Assembly (NCBI GenBank): GCA_039602395.1
Contig: JBCNJP010000003.1
Location: 29,884,202 to 29,948,201 of the forward strand
DNA: 64,000 nt
Direction of reading: 5' to 3'
Origin: Deinandra increscens subsp. villosa
Taxonomy: Eukaryota; Streptophyta; Magnoliopsida; Asterales; Asteraceae
The notes beneath the pieces were generated by a model. It did no database searches. It had not been told where the DNA came from and saw only the letters and a list, made by a program, of their open reading frames with translations. Positions within the stretch are counted from its first letter, which is position 1. The number at the start of each line of letters is the position of its first letter. The position numbers were made by a program, and so were the translations under genes. Below, piece by piece: positions 10,301-22,917 of this stretch.

Positions 10301-13300
10301 CGTCATTGCCATAAGCTCGGATTTCGTAAGAACATAATATAATCATCGCCTCAAGGGCTCATCTAACCTTCCTTCGTCATTGCCATAAGGCTCGGATGTC
10401 GTAGTCGACCAAAATACGGCCAGCGGCTGCGCCAAGGCGCCACGCCGCCGCCATATTCATCTCAAAAAGTAATGAATATCATCGCCACATCCGGATTTGG
10501 CAAGCTGCTGCGTCGTGCCAGCCTCAAGTGAAAAAAATATTTGGGGTTTCTTAGAAACCCTAAATAGAAGGAGCGGTCAGAGAGTTGAAGGGGGACTTAA
10601 ACAGAAACCAAGATCAAGAAAAAAACATCACATCATCCAGCGGTAGCCGGATTCCCCATAAAAGAGAAACCCTAAAAGAAACCCTAAAACAGGCTGAAAA
10701 AAGTCTACGACAAACTCATCAAAGAGCAATCGCCAACGACGCTGCAAAAGCCATCATCGCCCCTAAAAGATCATAATAAAGCGATTCCGGTGACCGGATT
10801 CGACAAACAGAAGCATAATCGGCATCAATACCACCGTCGCTTCAACGTGAACAGAGCAACGAAGGTACATGACCGTTTCTCTCAAAGGCAACGGAGAGAA
10901 AAACAGAGAAGAGATGGGTGTGATGAAATAGAAAGAATCGTTTCTCTCAAAGGCAACAGAGAGAACAACAGAAAGAAAGATGGGTCTGATGAAATAAGAA
11001 AGTGAGAGAGATGGGTCTGATGAAATAAATGAGTTCAAAATCTCTTGTATCAAGCAAATACGACCGCCACGTACTTACATCCAATTAAAACACAAAACGT
11101 ATAAAAGAAGAGACAGTTGTCAATCTATAAATGGCTGAAAGGATGTACAGTAGAATGTGAGTAAAACTTTGAATTATAAATGTATATTGTCCAAAATGCA
11201 TAAATGCTTCAGTTCAGAACAACCAAAAACCACCGATCCTTAAGATGTGAATTTCGTCTTCAAACAAACAACAATCTCCAAAGCGAAAAGCATAAACACC
11301 AGGAAAATTATACATTCAGACATGCTTAACAACAAAATCAAAATGAATGCAAGAGCAGTAGTAGGATTACCTTTTTCCAAGCCCAAACATTTCTCGAATT
11401 AGATCTTTTTCGGTGGTGGTTTTGAATATTATCTCTTCATCTTCATGGAAATTGTTATTCACCTACTTTTGCCAATCATGGATTAGGATGTTTGTATCAA
11501 GATTAGACACTAAAAACAAACAAACATGATTAAATTAACACACAAAATCAATTTGGTTAACACTTACCGCAAGACAGAACTCAAACAGATAGGAAGCATC
11601 AAACCAAAATGCACTCAAGCAATTCCCAGTTCTAACAAAAATAAGCCCAAGACAGAAGTCAACTTCAACATGTAGTGACTTTCTTTTCATTATAAATCTT
11701 TACTTTTACTTTCGTCTAAATTGAATTGCAACTTTATCCTTAAATTGGAAGTAATAACAACCCAACTGCACATGACATTCATTAATAATTAATTAGTCAA
11801 TTTTATTCTAATATGCCACATAGTAAAAAGACTTAATATTCAAACAACATTTACTTGAATCATCAAATAACCTCAAGAGATCCGAAAAAAGAAAAACATA
11901 CTTGTTGGTTTCATCGTTTTCTTATCACATCACATCATCTTCCTGAAAGAAAAATAACCTATATTGGACAAAAAGATCAAAATACCAAATTATCAATTTC
12001 ATCCAATAGCGAAGAGCAATCATATAATTATCTAATTCGGTGTAAACTCATAAATAGAACTAACTAATTGCTAAAGAAATGTACTGATTCCACGTTAGGG
12101 TTTTTTTCTCACCTAAAAATCTACATACCAGACAAAAATCCCAGCTCAGATCTGATATCTGTTTGCGATTGAGACAATCCAGTTATCATAAATAAATCAT
12201 AGCCGACAAATCGAAAAAGAAATACATTACAGATCATCGTCATTGCCATAAGCTCAGATGTCGTAAGAACATAATATAATCATCGCCTCAAGGGCTCATC
12301 TAACCTTCCTTCGTCATTGCCATAAGGCTCGGATGTCGTAGTCGACCAAAATACGGCCAGCGGCTGCGCCAAGGCGCCACGCCGCCGCCATATTCATCTC
12401 AAAAAGTAATGAATATCATCGCCACATCCGGATTTGGCAAGCTGCTGCGTCGTGCCAGCCTCAAGTGAAAAAAAAATTTGGGGTTTCTTAGAAACCCTAA
12501 ATAGAAGGAGCGGTCAGAGAGTTGAAGGGGGACTTAAACAGAAACCAAGATCAAGAAAAAAACATCACATCATCCAGCGGTAGCCGGATTCCCCATAAAA
12601 GAGAAACCCTAAAACGAAACCCTAAAACAGGCTGAAAAAAGTCTACGACAAACTCATCAAAGAGCAATCGCCAACGACGCTGCAAAAGCCATCATCGCCC
12701 CTAAAAGATCATAATAAAGCGATTCCGGTGACCGGATTCGACAAACAGAAGCATAATCGGCATCAATACCACCGTCGCTTCAACGTGAACAGAGCAACGA
12801 AGGTACATGACCGTTTCTCTCAAAGGCAACGGAGAGAAAAACAGAGAAGAGATGGGTGTGATGAAATAGAAAGAATCGTTTCTCTCAAAGGCAACAGAGA
12901 GAACAACAGAAAGAAAGATGGGTCTGATGAAATAAGAAAGTGAGAGAGATGGGTCTGATGAAATAAATGAGTTCAAAATCTCTTGTATCAAGCAAATACG
13001 ACCGCCACGTACTTACATCCAATTAAAACACAAAACGTATAAAAGAAGAGACAGTTGTCAATCTATAAATGGCTGAAAGGATGTACAGTAGAATGTGAGT
13101 AAAACTTTGAATTATAAATGTATATTGTCCAAAATGCATAAATGCTTCAGTTCAGAACAACCAAAAACCACCGATCCTTAAGATGTGAATTTCGTCTTCA
13201 AACAAACAACAATCTCCAAAGCGAAAAGCATAAACACCAGGAAAATTATACATTCAGACATGCTTAACAACAAAATCAAAATGAATGCAAGAGCAGTAGT

Positions 13301-15310
13301 AGGATTACCTTTTTCCAAGCCCAAACATTTCTCGAATTAGATCTTTTTCGGTGGTGGTTTTGAATATTATCTCTTCATCTTCATGGAAATTGTTATTCAC
13401 CTACTTTTGCCAATCATGGATTAGGATGTTTGTATCAAGATTAGACACTAAAAACAAACAAACATGATTAAATTAACACACAAAATCAATTTGGTTAACA
13501 CTTACCGCAAGACAGAACTCAAACAGATAGGAAGCATCAAACCAAAATGCACTCAAGCAATTCCCAGTTCTAACAAAACTAAGCCCAAGACAGAAGTCAA
13601 CTTCAACATGTAGTGACTTTCTTTTCATTATAAATCTTTACTTTTACTTTCGTCTAAATTGAATTGCAACTTTATCCTTAAATTGGAAGTAATAACAACC
13701 CAACTGCACATGACATTCATTAATAATTAATTAGTCAATTTTATTCTAATATGCCACATAGTAAAAAGACTTAATATTCAAACAACATTTACTTGAATCA
13801 TCAAATAACCTCAAGAGATCCGAAAAAAGAAAAACATACTTGTTGGTTTCATCGTTTTCTTATCACATCACATCATCTTCCTGAAAGAAAAATAACCTAT
13901 ATTGGACAAAAAGATCAAAATACCAAATTATCAATTTCATCCAATAGCGAAGAGCAATCATATAATTATCTAATTCGGTGTAAACTCATAAATAGAACTA
14001 ACTAATTGCTAAAGAAATGTACTGATTCCACGTTAGGGTTTTTTTCTCACCTAAAAATCTACATACCAGACAAAAATCCCAGCTCAGATATGATATCTGT
14101 TTGCGATTGAGACAATCCAGTTATCATAAATAAATCATAGCCGACAAATCGAAAAAGAAATACATTACAGATCATCGTCATTGCCATAAGCTCGGATGTC
14201 GTAAGAACATAATATAATCATCGCCTCAAGGGCTCATCTAACCTTCCTTCGTCATTGCCATAAGGCTCGGATGTCGTAGTCGACCAAAATACGGCCAGCG
14301 GCTGCGCCAAGGCGCCACGCCGCCGCCATATTCATCACAAAAAGTAATGAATATCATCGCCACATCCGGATTTGGCAAGCTGCTGCGTCGTGCCAGCCTC
14401 AAGTGAAAAAAAATTTTGGGGTTTCTTAGAAACCCTAAATAGAAGGAGCGGTCAGAGAGTTGAAGGGGGACTTAAACAGAAACCAAGATCAAGAAAAAAA
14501 CATCACATCATCCAGCGGTAGCCGGATTCCCCATAAAAGAGAAACCCTAAAACGAAACCCTAAAACAGGCTGAAAAAAGTCTACGACAAACTCATCAAAG
14601 AGCAATCGCCAACGACGCTGCAAAAGCCATCATCGCCCCTAAAAGATCATAATAAAGCGATTCCGGTGACCGGATTCGACAAACAGAAGCATAATCGGCA
14701 TCAATACCACCGTCGCTTCAACGTGAACAGAGCAACGAAGGTACATGACCGTTTCTCTCAAAGGCAACGGAGAGAAAAACAGAGAAGAGATGGGTGTGAT
14801 GAAATAGAAAGAATCGTTTCTCTCAAAGGCAACAGAGAGAACAACAGAAAGAAAGATGGGTCTGATGAAATAAGAAAGTGAGAGAGATGGGTCTGATGAA
14901 ATAAATGAGTTCAAAATCTCTTGTATCAAGCAAATACGACCGCCACGTACTTACATCCAATTAAAACACAAAACGTATAAAAGAAGAGACAGTTGTCAAT
15001 CTATAAATGGCTGAAAGGATGTACAGTAGAATGTGAGTAAAACTTTGAATTATAAATGTATATTGTCCAAAATGCATAAATGCTTCAGTTCAGAACAACC
15101 AAAAACCACCGATCCTTAAGATGTGAATTTCGTCTTCAAACAAACAACAATCTCCAAAGCGAAAAGCATAAACACCAGGAAAATTATACATTCAGACATG
15201 CTTAACAACAAAATCAAAATGAATGCAAAAGCAGTAGTAGGATTACCTTTTTCCAAGCCCAAACATTTCTCGAATTAGATCTTTTTCGGTGGTGGTTTTG
15301 AATATTATCT
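7313..15310. repeat. Tandem array, 4.1 copies of a near-identical 1.94-kb unit
   Basis: Unit starts (TGTCCAAAATGCATAAATGC) fall at 7313, 9251, 11188, 13126 and 15064, giving periods of 1938, 1937, 1938 and 1938 bp. The fifth copy is cut at 15310 by an LTR-type sequence. The copies differ by only a few SNPs and homopolymer changes: copy 1 alone has CTACTTTCGCC where the others have CTACTTTTGCC; copy 2 lacks two bases in the AAACCCTAAAACG stretch; copy 4 has AAAACTAAGCCC. Each unit holds, on the minus strand, TATA-like and UTR-like sequence, a donor at 8238/8237 (TTTTTAG then GTGAG), a donor at 7693/7692 and the 92-bp exon at 7587-7496. Only copy 1 remains joined to the downstream exons on the left. 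The array therefore multiplies the 5' part of the unidentified gene. Confidence 0.95.
7496..7587 (-). pseudogene. 92-bp candidate exon repeated in every array unit
   Basis: It is bounded by an AG (GAAAGTAG) and a GTAATCC donor, with one fully open frame reading NNNFHEDEEIIF...IREMFGLGK. Equivalent exons lie at 9434-9525, 11371-11462 and 13309-13400, and a cut copy starts at 15247. The sequence is the same in all complete copies. The protein family is unknown to me. Confidence 0.4.
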
Positions 15311-15577
15311 GTCACACCCCCAAATTAACCACTAACGGAGTTTATACCGTTAAGGGATGCGACTAGACCAGGACCACAACCATTAGTTACAAATACTAAA
15401 CGAATCAGAGTATAGTCCAAACATTTAATAATAATAAAAACAATCTCAAGTTACGCAGCGGAACAAAATATCATCTTAGCACTAACCACGTGCTTTACAA
15501 TCAGTGTGTTAAATTCCCAATTAGTTTAATTAAAATAAAAGTCTTCATGTGCCATGCCAACCCGCTCCGGATACTCT
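15310..15577 (+). mobile_element. Edge of an LTR-type element (start of LTR)
   Basis: The array breaks off exactly at TGTCACACCCCCAAATTAAC, a TG-start sequence of the kind that begins many plant Ty3-gypsy LTRs. The rest runs into the assembly gap, so neither its other end nor any coding part can be seen. Confidence 0.45.
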
Positions 15578-16077
15578 NNNNNNNNNNNNNNNNNNNNNNN
15601 NNNNNNNNNNNNNNNNNNNNNNNNNNNNNNNNNNNNNNNNNNNNNNNNNNNNNNNNNNNNNNNNNNNNNNNNNNNNNNNNNNNNNNNNNNNNNNNNNNNN
15701 NNNNNNNNNNNNNNNNNNNNNNNNNNNNNNNNNNNNNNNNNNNNNNNNNNNNNNNNNNNNNNNNNNNNNNNNNNNNNNNNNNNNNNNNNNNNNNNNNNNN
15801 NNNNNNNNNNNNNNNNNNNNNNNNNNNNNNNNNNNNNNNNNNNNNNNNNNNNNNNNNNNNNNNNNNNNNNNNNNNNNNNNNNNNNNNNNNNNNNNNNNNN
15901 NNNNNNNNNNNNNNNNNNNNNNNNNNNNNNNNNNNNNNNNNNNNNNNNNNNNNNNNNNNNNNNNNNNNNNNNNNNNNNNNNNNNNNNNNNNNNNNNNNNN
16001 NNNNNNNNNNNNNNNNNNNNNNNNNNNNNNNNNNNNNNNNNNNNNNNNNNNNNNNNNNNNNNNNNNNNNNNNNNNNN
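15578..16077. other. Assembly gap (500 N)
   Basis: Exactly 500 N, a placeholder length. The missing sequence probably includes the 3' LTR of the copia element to the right and the rest of the LTR-type element to the left. Confidence 1.
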
Positions 16078-16313
16078 TTGAGATTCAACCGGATGTGTTG
16101 AACTGGAAAGTTCAACCGGAAGACAGAAAAACACTTGATTTTGAAAATCACATGTATCAGTTATCATAGTTTAACAGTATGACCTGACTATGATTGAAAA
16201 GGTGTCTAACTGATACAGGAGCTTTTCTTCTTCTTTTTCTTTTTGTATCAAGAGACGGGCTCTTTGACACAAAATGGTCTCTTTTATTAAGTTTGTGAAA
16301 ACAGTTTAATTAG
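16078..16313 (-). other. Post-pol 3' region of copia 1
   Basis: Non-coding sequence follows the pol stop. It carries copies of the element's own motif (CAACCGG near 16087, TTCAACCGGAAG near 16112), like the motif clusters found after pol in elements A and B. It is cut by the gap, so any extra ORF and the 3' LTR are not visible. Confidence 0.6.
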
Positions 16314-16985
16314 TCAAAGTTCATCATGACCGATGGCACTAATGAGATAGAAGAATCTAGCTTCATCAAATGCTTTGGTAAACAAGTCAGCCAATTGTTG
16401 ATTTGTATGAACTTTAACCATTATAATTAAGTGTTTCTCAGCACAATCTCTAATAAAATGGTACCTGATATCAATGTGTTTTGCTTTTGAGTGTTGAACA
16501 GGGTTGTTTGTGATTGATATAGCACTGTTGTTGTCTGCAAGAATAGGAGTCTCCATGAACTTGATGCCGTAATCCAACATTTGATCCTGAATCCATAAGA
16601 CTTGACTGCAGCAGCTTGATGCAGCAATATATTCAGCCTCAGCAGTAGAAGTAGATACGCAGGTTTGCTTCTTGCATTGCCAAGACACAAGTCTTTCTCC
16701 CAAAAATTGACATCCTCCAGTAGTGGACTTCTTATCCAAGTTGCAGCCAGCATAATCACTATCAGTGTAAGCTTTGAAGGAGAAATCTGAATTCTTTGGA
16801 TACCACAACCCAAGCTTTGGTTGTCCTTTAAGATATCTAAAGATTCTCTTCACAGCTAACATGTGTGATTCCTTTGGTTGACATTGGTATCTAGCACATA
16901 AACAGACACTAAACATGATGTCAGGTCTGCTAGCTGTGAGATAGAGCAGTGATCCAATCATTGCCCTGTAGAGGTGAACATCCAC
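16314..16985 (-). pseudogene. copia 1 RNase H and pol C-terminus
   Basis: The 223-codon frame reads YRAMIGSLLYLTASRPDIMF, then YTDSDYAGC (RNase H first Asp region), TTGGCQFLG, VSTSTAEAEYIAASSCCSQ (catalytic Glu region), ADNNSAISITNNPV (Asp) and QQLADLFTKAF near the end. RNase H would degrade the RNA strand during reverse transcription. It is in the same region as, but separated by a stop (after LKRFDM) from, the RT domain at 17055-17501, so the polyprotein is broken. Confidence 0.9.
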
Positions 16986-17054
16986 TGGTTTGCCACTTAA
17001 GTCACTGTTTAACTTGTGGGAAGTGGAGATGGGAGTTCTGGAGGTTGAAACAGA

Positions 17055-17914
17055 CTACATATCAAACCTTTTTAGCATATCTTGAATATATTTTGACTGA
17101 TTCAAGAAAATTCCATTAGCAGTTTGCTTCACTTGCAAGCCTAAGAAGAAATTCAGTTCACCCATTGAACTCATTTCAAACTTTGATTGCATCAATCCCT
17201 CAAACTCTTTGCATAAGGTAGCACTGGATGAACCAAAGATGATATCATCAACGTAGATTTGTACCATCAAAGTATCTTTGTCATCAGATTTCACAAACAG
17301 TGTTTTGTCAATAGCTCCTCTCTTGTAGCCATTCTCTAGGAGGTAGTTTGAAAGTGTTTCATACCATGTCGTAGGAGCTTGCTTGAGACCATATAAAGCT
17401 TTAATTAGCTTGCATACCTTGTTGGGGTAATGAGGGTCTTCAAAGCCTGGAGGTTGCTTGACATACACATCCTTTTCAAAAGACCATACAGAAAAGCACA
17501 TTTAACATCCATTTGAAATACCAGAAAGTTTTTGAAAGCAGCATAGGCAAGAAATATCCTGATTGCTTCAAGCCTGGCCACAGGAGCAAAAACTTCATCA
17601 TAATCAATGCCTTCTTCCTGTGTGTAGCCTTGAGCTACAAGTCTGGCCTTGTTTTTGATCACTATTCCCCTGTCATCCTTCTTGTTTCTGAATACCCATT
17701 TGGTTCCAATTGGTTCTTCACCTTCAGGTAAGTCTACCAATTCCCAAACCTTCTGTTTATTGATCTGAAACAATTCCTCTTGCATTGCCTCTACCCAGCT
17801 TTCATCTTCCAATGCATCATTGATCTTTGTGGGTACTTCTTGAGACAGAAATGCAGCATGCAGGCAAATGTTTGCATCAATAGGCTTGCTTCTTGTCAGC
17901 ACAGGAGCTGACAA
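17055..17914 (-). pseudogene. copia 1 reverse transcriptase, frame-shifted
   Basis: The N-terminal part (17914-17405) reads [55 protein letters not shown] and [12 protein letters not shown] frameshift around 17410-17500 moves it into the frame with [27 protein letters not shown] and the active-site box YVDD (17255-17244), ending LKRFDM then stop. All standard RVT_2 (copia RT) blocks are present, but the frame is not continuous. Confidence 0.9.
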
Positions 17915-18213
17915 GTCTCCTATAATGTTCTCCCTTGGATGATCCTTACTAACTCTTCTATCAGTAAACAGTAGAAATTCATGGCTTCTCCCATTGTGAG
18001 GAATATCGAGTTGAGGTAATAACTCAATATTGTTGGTTTGTGATACAGGTTCTGAAATTTCAGTTGGTTCTTGAGAACTGGGGACTGAATCTGAGATTAG
18101 ATGCTCAAGACTATAATCATTTGAACCAGCATCAGTTGAATCATCAGGTTCATTGTTCTCAAAATTTACTGAAAAATTGTTTTCCGGTTGAGTCTCAACC
18201 GGAGATTCTACTG
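17915..18213 (-). pseudogene. copia 1 linker between integrase and RT
   Basis: The hydrophilic spacer of pol is readable in a shifted frame. It contains PVE and QPE codon triplets written by the element's own CCGGTTGAA motif (about 18178-18265). It has no catalytic role. Confidence 0.6.
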
Positions 18214-19825
18214 CTACAGGATCCGTTTGAACTTCAACCGGAAGTTCAACCGAAAGGACTTCTGCATCAGCAAGAACAATTTAGAGGTTTTCTTTGCATT
18301 GTAGGGTTTCACAGGCTTGGTGCTGATCGATGAAAAGAAGGTAGGTTGCATTTGCAGTCCCTTGGTGTTCATTTGCCAGATGTCATCAGCTGACCTCATG
18401 TGATTTTGCTTATATTCCTGTTCCTGCACTGTTGAACTCAATGGCTTCTCATTGGTAAAAATGAAAGCAATGGTTAGTGCATCTATATCGAATAACCATT
18501 CTGGTTGAGATACAAAACTGTTAAGAGATTTCTCATTAAAAGTTACATTAATGGTTTCCTCAACAATTTTAGTACTTTTATGGTAAACTCTGAATGCTTT
18601 TGACACACCAGAATATCCAACAAAATGACCTTCATCTGCCTTTTCAGCAAACTTAGGCAACAACCTACTAGTTATCAAAATAGTAACAGGACAACCGAAA
18701 GATTTAAAGAAGTAAATGTTAGGTTTTCTACCTCTCCAAAGCACATAAGCAGTTTTGTTTTTACCCTTCACAATCAAAGTCCTATTTTGGACATAGCAGG
18801 CAGTGTTTACTTCTTCTGCCCAAAATATCACGGGTAACTTAGAATCTGCTAGCATTGCTCTAGCAGCCTCAATCAATGTCCTATTTCTCCTTTCAGCAAC
18901 ACCATTTTGCTGTGGAGTTCTAGGAGCACTGAATTGTCTAAGGATTCCCTTTTCCTCACAAAATGAGTTCAAAACATGATTTTTAAACTCAGTGCCATTG
19001 TCACTTCTGATTGTCTTAACTTTCAGTTTTGCTTGATTTTCTAAAGATACAATTAGTGTTTTTAACAATTCAGCAGTTTCATCTTTTGTTTTTTAAGAAA
19101 AACACCCATGTATATCTTGTGAAATCATCAATAATGACAAAGCAATATGACTTTTTTCCTAAGCTCATCACTCTAGTTGGACCAAACAAATCCATATGCA
19201 AAAGTTCTAGAGGTTGAGTGATAGAAGACTCAGTTTTTGGCTTGAAGGAGGTCTTGTGTTGCTTACCCTTGAGGCAAGAAACACAGTGTTCAGAACAGTT
19301 GAACTGCTTGTTAGGAAGACCCTTAACCAAGCCTAGATTCACTATTCTGTTCATGTTCTTGTAGTTAACATGACATAACCTCCTGTGCCACAAATCAGAT
19401 TCATCCACTGAGGCTTTGGATATAAAGCATGCAATTCCACTTGCTGGAGTGGCAGCAGATAGATCCAAAACATATAGTCCTTCTCTCCTAGGTGCTCTGA
19501 GCAACACAAGTTCCTCAGGGATGTTAACACCAGGTTTCAAGACTATGGCCTCTCTCTCAGTAAACATCAAATTCAAATTCTTGTCACACATTTGTGAGAC
19601 ACTAAGTAAATTGAAATTTAATGTATCAACAAAATTTACCTTGTCAAAGGTAAGCATACCATTACTAACAGCACCTTGTGCAGTAATGTGTCCTTTTGCA
19701 CTCCCAAAGGCTACAGGACCTCCGTTTATGTTTTTGGGGTTTTCCAATACATGCTTATTTCCTGTCATGTGGCAAGTGTATCCACTATCAACAACCCATA
19801 GGCTTTGTTGGACTTTATTATGCAC
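18214..19825 (-). pseudogene. copia 1 protease and integrase, frame-shifted
   Basis: The protease site reads DSGYTCHMTG where the family usually has DSGCSRHMTG. The GAG-pre-integrase/HHCC zinc region follows (LWHRRLCHVNYKNMNRI ... CVSCLKGKQH), then the first catalytic Asp (HMDLFGP). Near 19079 the frame ends in KNKR and resumes at 19068 with TIRSDNGTEFKN (second Asp) and RTPQQNGVAERRNRTL (catalytic Glu). A second frameshift lies near 18280-18310. GTG, not ATG, opens the 19825 frame, as expected for a polyprotein segment. It is non-functional as it stands. Confidence 0.9.
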
Positions 19826-19845
19826 CTATACACAAAGAAAATTGA

Positions 19846-22800
19846 TTAATTTCTAAAGGGAACCCAAGCCTTTGAGGTCTTGGGCTTGCCAGAAGCATCA
19901 TAATACTTGTACTCTTTAAGTACTAAAGTATTTAGTATTGGATCCTCATTCAACAGGTCATCTTGATCAATGTTCAAGTGTTCAGACTGTTCACTCGATT
20001 GACATTGCCTGTTTGTTTTGCTAAGCCTTCTCTCAGCAATCTTTCTCTCTCTGTATTCTCTATACTTCTTTTGTTTGTTGGTCAAAGCCTTTGGCAACTC
20101 ACTGGGTGAGGTGTAGGTCTGATCAACACTAGTCACTGGTGAGATTCTAGCATTAAAGTTTGAAAATTTGTTTGACTGGCTAGATCTCTCACTGTGAAAT
20201 GCAACAGTGGCATTTCCACTTAAACTAGAGGGAATTTCCGGTTGAGAGTTGTGCTTGTTTTTCACAAAATTTTCTCTAGAGGTGGTCTTGCCTCTAGATG
20301 GGTTTCTCCTTCCTTGACCTTCAAAATGGTCATACTCATCAGTGAACTGAACCCTGGGTCGTTGTCTAGGTGCAGTAACTGATCTGAGTGTTTTGGAGAT
20401 TTCCGGTTGAACTTCATTTCCGTTTGAAAATTTTTCCGGTTGAAGTTCAGCCGGAACCCTGTTCGGTTTTAAGACTGAAAAACTTCCATTTTTGTTGTTC
20501 CCAATTAAAACTTTGTTTGACTCAGTATCAAAATACTTCATTGTGTTACTTCTTACAGGTGAAATTCTACCTGTAGATCTTTTCTGAGTAGAAACAGTTT
20601 TGGGTTTTAACAAGTTTTGAGCTTTGCTCAAAGGATTGAATTTGCACATTGCAGCCATGTGCCCTTTTTCACCACAGAAAACACATTCAAACATTTTTCT
20701 TTGGTAAGTGTTTGTGTTTTTGGTTGATTCTTCATTTGTGACCTGGTGGTAAGTTAGCTTACCCATTTTCTCAGTTTCACTGGGTTTTGGCTGCTCAGGT
20801 AGTTTACCTCCAACTTTTGAGTCCTTGGGCTCATAAATAGTTGGTGGTGGAAAAGCAACTTTTGGTTTTAAAACCTTGGATTGGTCAACAGATGCTGATG
20901 TGCTAGCATCTTTGACTTCACAGTTTGATGATGATTCAACAGATTTTGATTCAGAAGGTGAAGATGTAGTGCTATCAACAATTAGACTCACACTGCACTC
21001 CTTCTGAAGTGCTTGGATTGGAGCAATAACAGGTGAGTATTCCTTGGGTGGTTCAACATTGTTGTACCCAATACCTGTTTTCCCAAGCATTGCCCCATTC
21101 CAAAGTTTCTCAGCTTTCTTGTTAGCTTTTTGGAATTTGTCACAGGTGAACAAGGCATCTTTTAACTTAATTTCAAGAAGATCAGTTTCTGCTTTTGCAT
21201 CCTTTGTTTCTTGTCTTGAAATAGTTAGTTTGTTCAACAAATCCTCTAATTGTGTTTCCAAAATAGAGTTAGTTTGCTTTAAAACATCAAATTCTTTGTT
21301 TAAATTTTCAATTTTAGTGATGTAAGCAGTTTCAGTTTTCTTAAAGCAATTCTTTAACTCATTTAAATTGGAAACCTCATCAATCAGATCAGTGTTATGT
21401 TTCCTGTATTTTGACACTTGTTCTATGCAGGCAGGGCTTCACAAATTTTCCAAAACTTTTTCAGGAATTTCATTTACCTGTTCAGTTGAATCTTCTTTGG
21501 CCATCAAAGCATGGTTGATTGGCTCAAACTCACTGATAAAGTCATCCCACTCAAAGCATTCAGTCTGGTTAGCTACAGCTGCCACCACATTTTGATTTCC
21601 AAGTGGTTTTGGTTGAGTTGGCTGCTGGTTGCTGTTGTTGTGTTGACTACTGTTGTTGTTACTTCCATGATTTGATCTCTGTTGGACATGGTTGTTATTA
21701 TTCTGTCCATCTCTCCTTGGCTGCTTGCATTCCCTGGCAAAATGGCCAAGTTGGTGACAATTATAGCATTTAGCTTTAGACTTATCTAACCCAATTGATG
21801 ATCCCTTTGACCCCTTATAAGTTCTTCCAGTTCTCTTATAAAATCTTTGGGCCCTTACAAAAACCATAGCTAATTGAGTTAGAATGTCCATCTCTTCTAG
21901 ATCATCTGCCCCTATGCATTCCAAATCTTCACGTGTGAAGCCTTGAGATGAGTCAGTTGCCACATAGGCAGAGTGAGAGTTGTCAAACAGTATTGCAGAA
22001 CTCTCTGAGCATCTGGGTGACTCATTGAAATTGACTGAGGGTGAGTGATATTGAGAAGAATTTGAGATCTTTTGAAAATCAGTTGTAACCAAAGCAGTGG
22101 TTTGCAACTGTGGTGATGCTTCAGGAAAGTTGTTCTGCTTAAGATTAAGCTTCATTTCATAAGCACTAAGCACTCCATGGAGTTCACTTAGTTTAAGCTT
22201 TTTGAGGTCCGTGCACTCCCTAATGCTTACTGTATAAACAGTCCACATTGGAGGTAAGGATCTCAAGAACTTCCTGTTGGCATCAGCCTGTTCAGTTTTT
22301 ACTTCTACCTTTTGCAATTCATCAAGAAGTGAAACAAATCTAAGATACTGGTTGGTCATAGATTCACCAGTTTTGTAAGTGAAGTTTTCATATCTTTGTT
22401 TCAAAACATAATTTTTGTTTTTCTTAACCTCACTAGACCCTTCATACATTTCACTGAGAGCATTCCACTAGCTATGTGCTGTCTTATATCCCTTGAACCC
22501 TACCAGTATAGAGTTGGGTAATGCAGCCTGGAGTTTCCAGTAAGCCTTGTGATCATATTCAAGCTCAGCATAATCAACTTCAACATATTTGTCTAGTGGT
22601 TTTGGTATTTGCACTTGGGCATCGTCAGCAGATTGAACAGTTGGACTGTAAGGACCTACAGTCAACCTGTTCTAAATGCGTCTGTCTAGGCTTCTAACAA
22701 AACCTTCCATCCTGAGTTTCCAAGTATCAAAGTCATCAGAAGTGAAAATTGGTGGTTTGTTAGAGCTACCATTAAGTGAACCAAGAGCTAAGTCAGTCAT
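19846..22800 (-). pseudogene. copia 1 gag, 985-codon frame with three nonsense codons
   Basis: ATG at 22800 (MTDLALGSLNGSSNKPP). One frame runs to TAA at 19848-19846, interrupted only by TAG at 22674-22672, TAG at 22470-22468 and TGA at 21441-21439. Domains: copia gag (UBN2-type; WNALSEMYEGS..., FVSLLDELQ, FLRSLPPMWTVY), a first zinc knuckle CYNCHQLGHFAREC, a long coiled-coil stretch (about 21410-21150), a second knuckle CVFCGEKGHMAAMC, and the gag-end motif KTSKAWVPF. The lack of frameshifts over nearly 3 kb, against several in pol, suggests fairly recent decay by point mutation. Confidence 0.9.
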
Positions 22801-22903
22801 TGTGAAAAACAATTTGTAAAACAGAAAAAGCTTGTAAAAATTTAAGTAAGCAAGTAAAGTATCAACTTTGAAGCACTAGAAGTCTTCAAAGTGGAGAGCC
22901 AAT

Positions 22904-22915
22904 GCTCTGATACCA
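22904..22915 (-). promoter_or_regulatory. Primer-binding site, initiator-Met tRNA type (copia 1)
   Basis: TGGTATCAGAGC on the minus strand, two bases inside the 5' LTR edge, is the standard complement of the initiator methionine tRNA 3' end used by most plant copia elements. Confidence 0.9.
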
Positions 22916-22917
22916 CT

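Noticed and set aside
15490..16169. Open frames of about 200 codons around 15.5-16.2 kb
   Set aside because: They consist almost entirely of gap N; no coding evidence.
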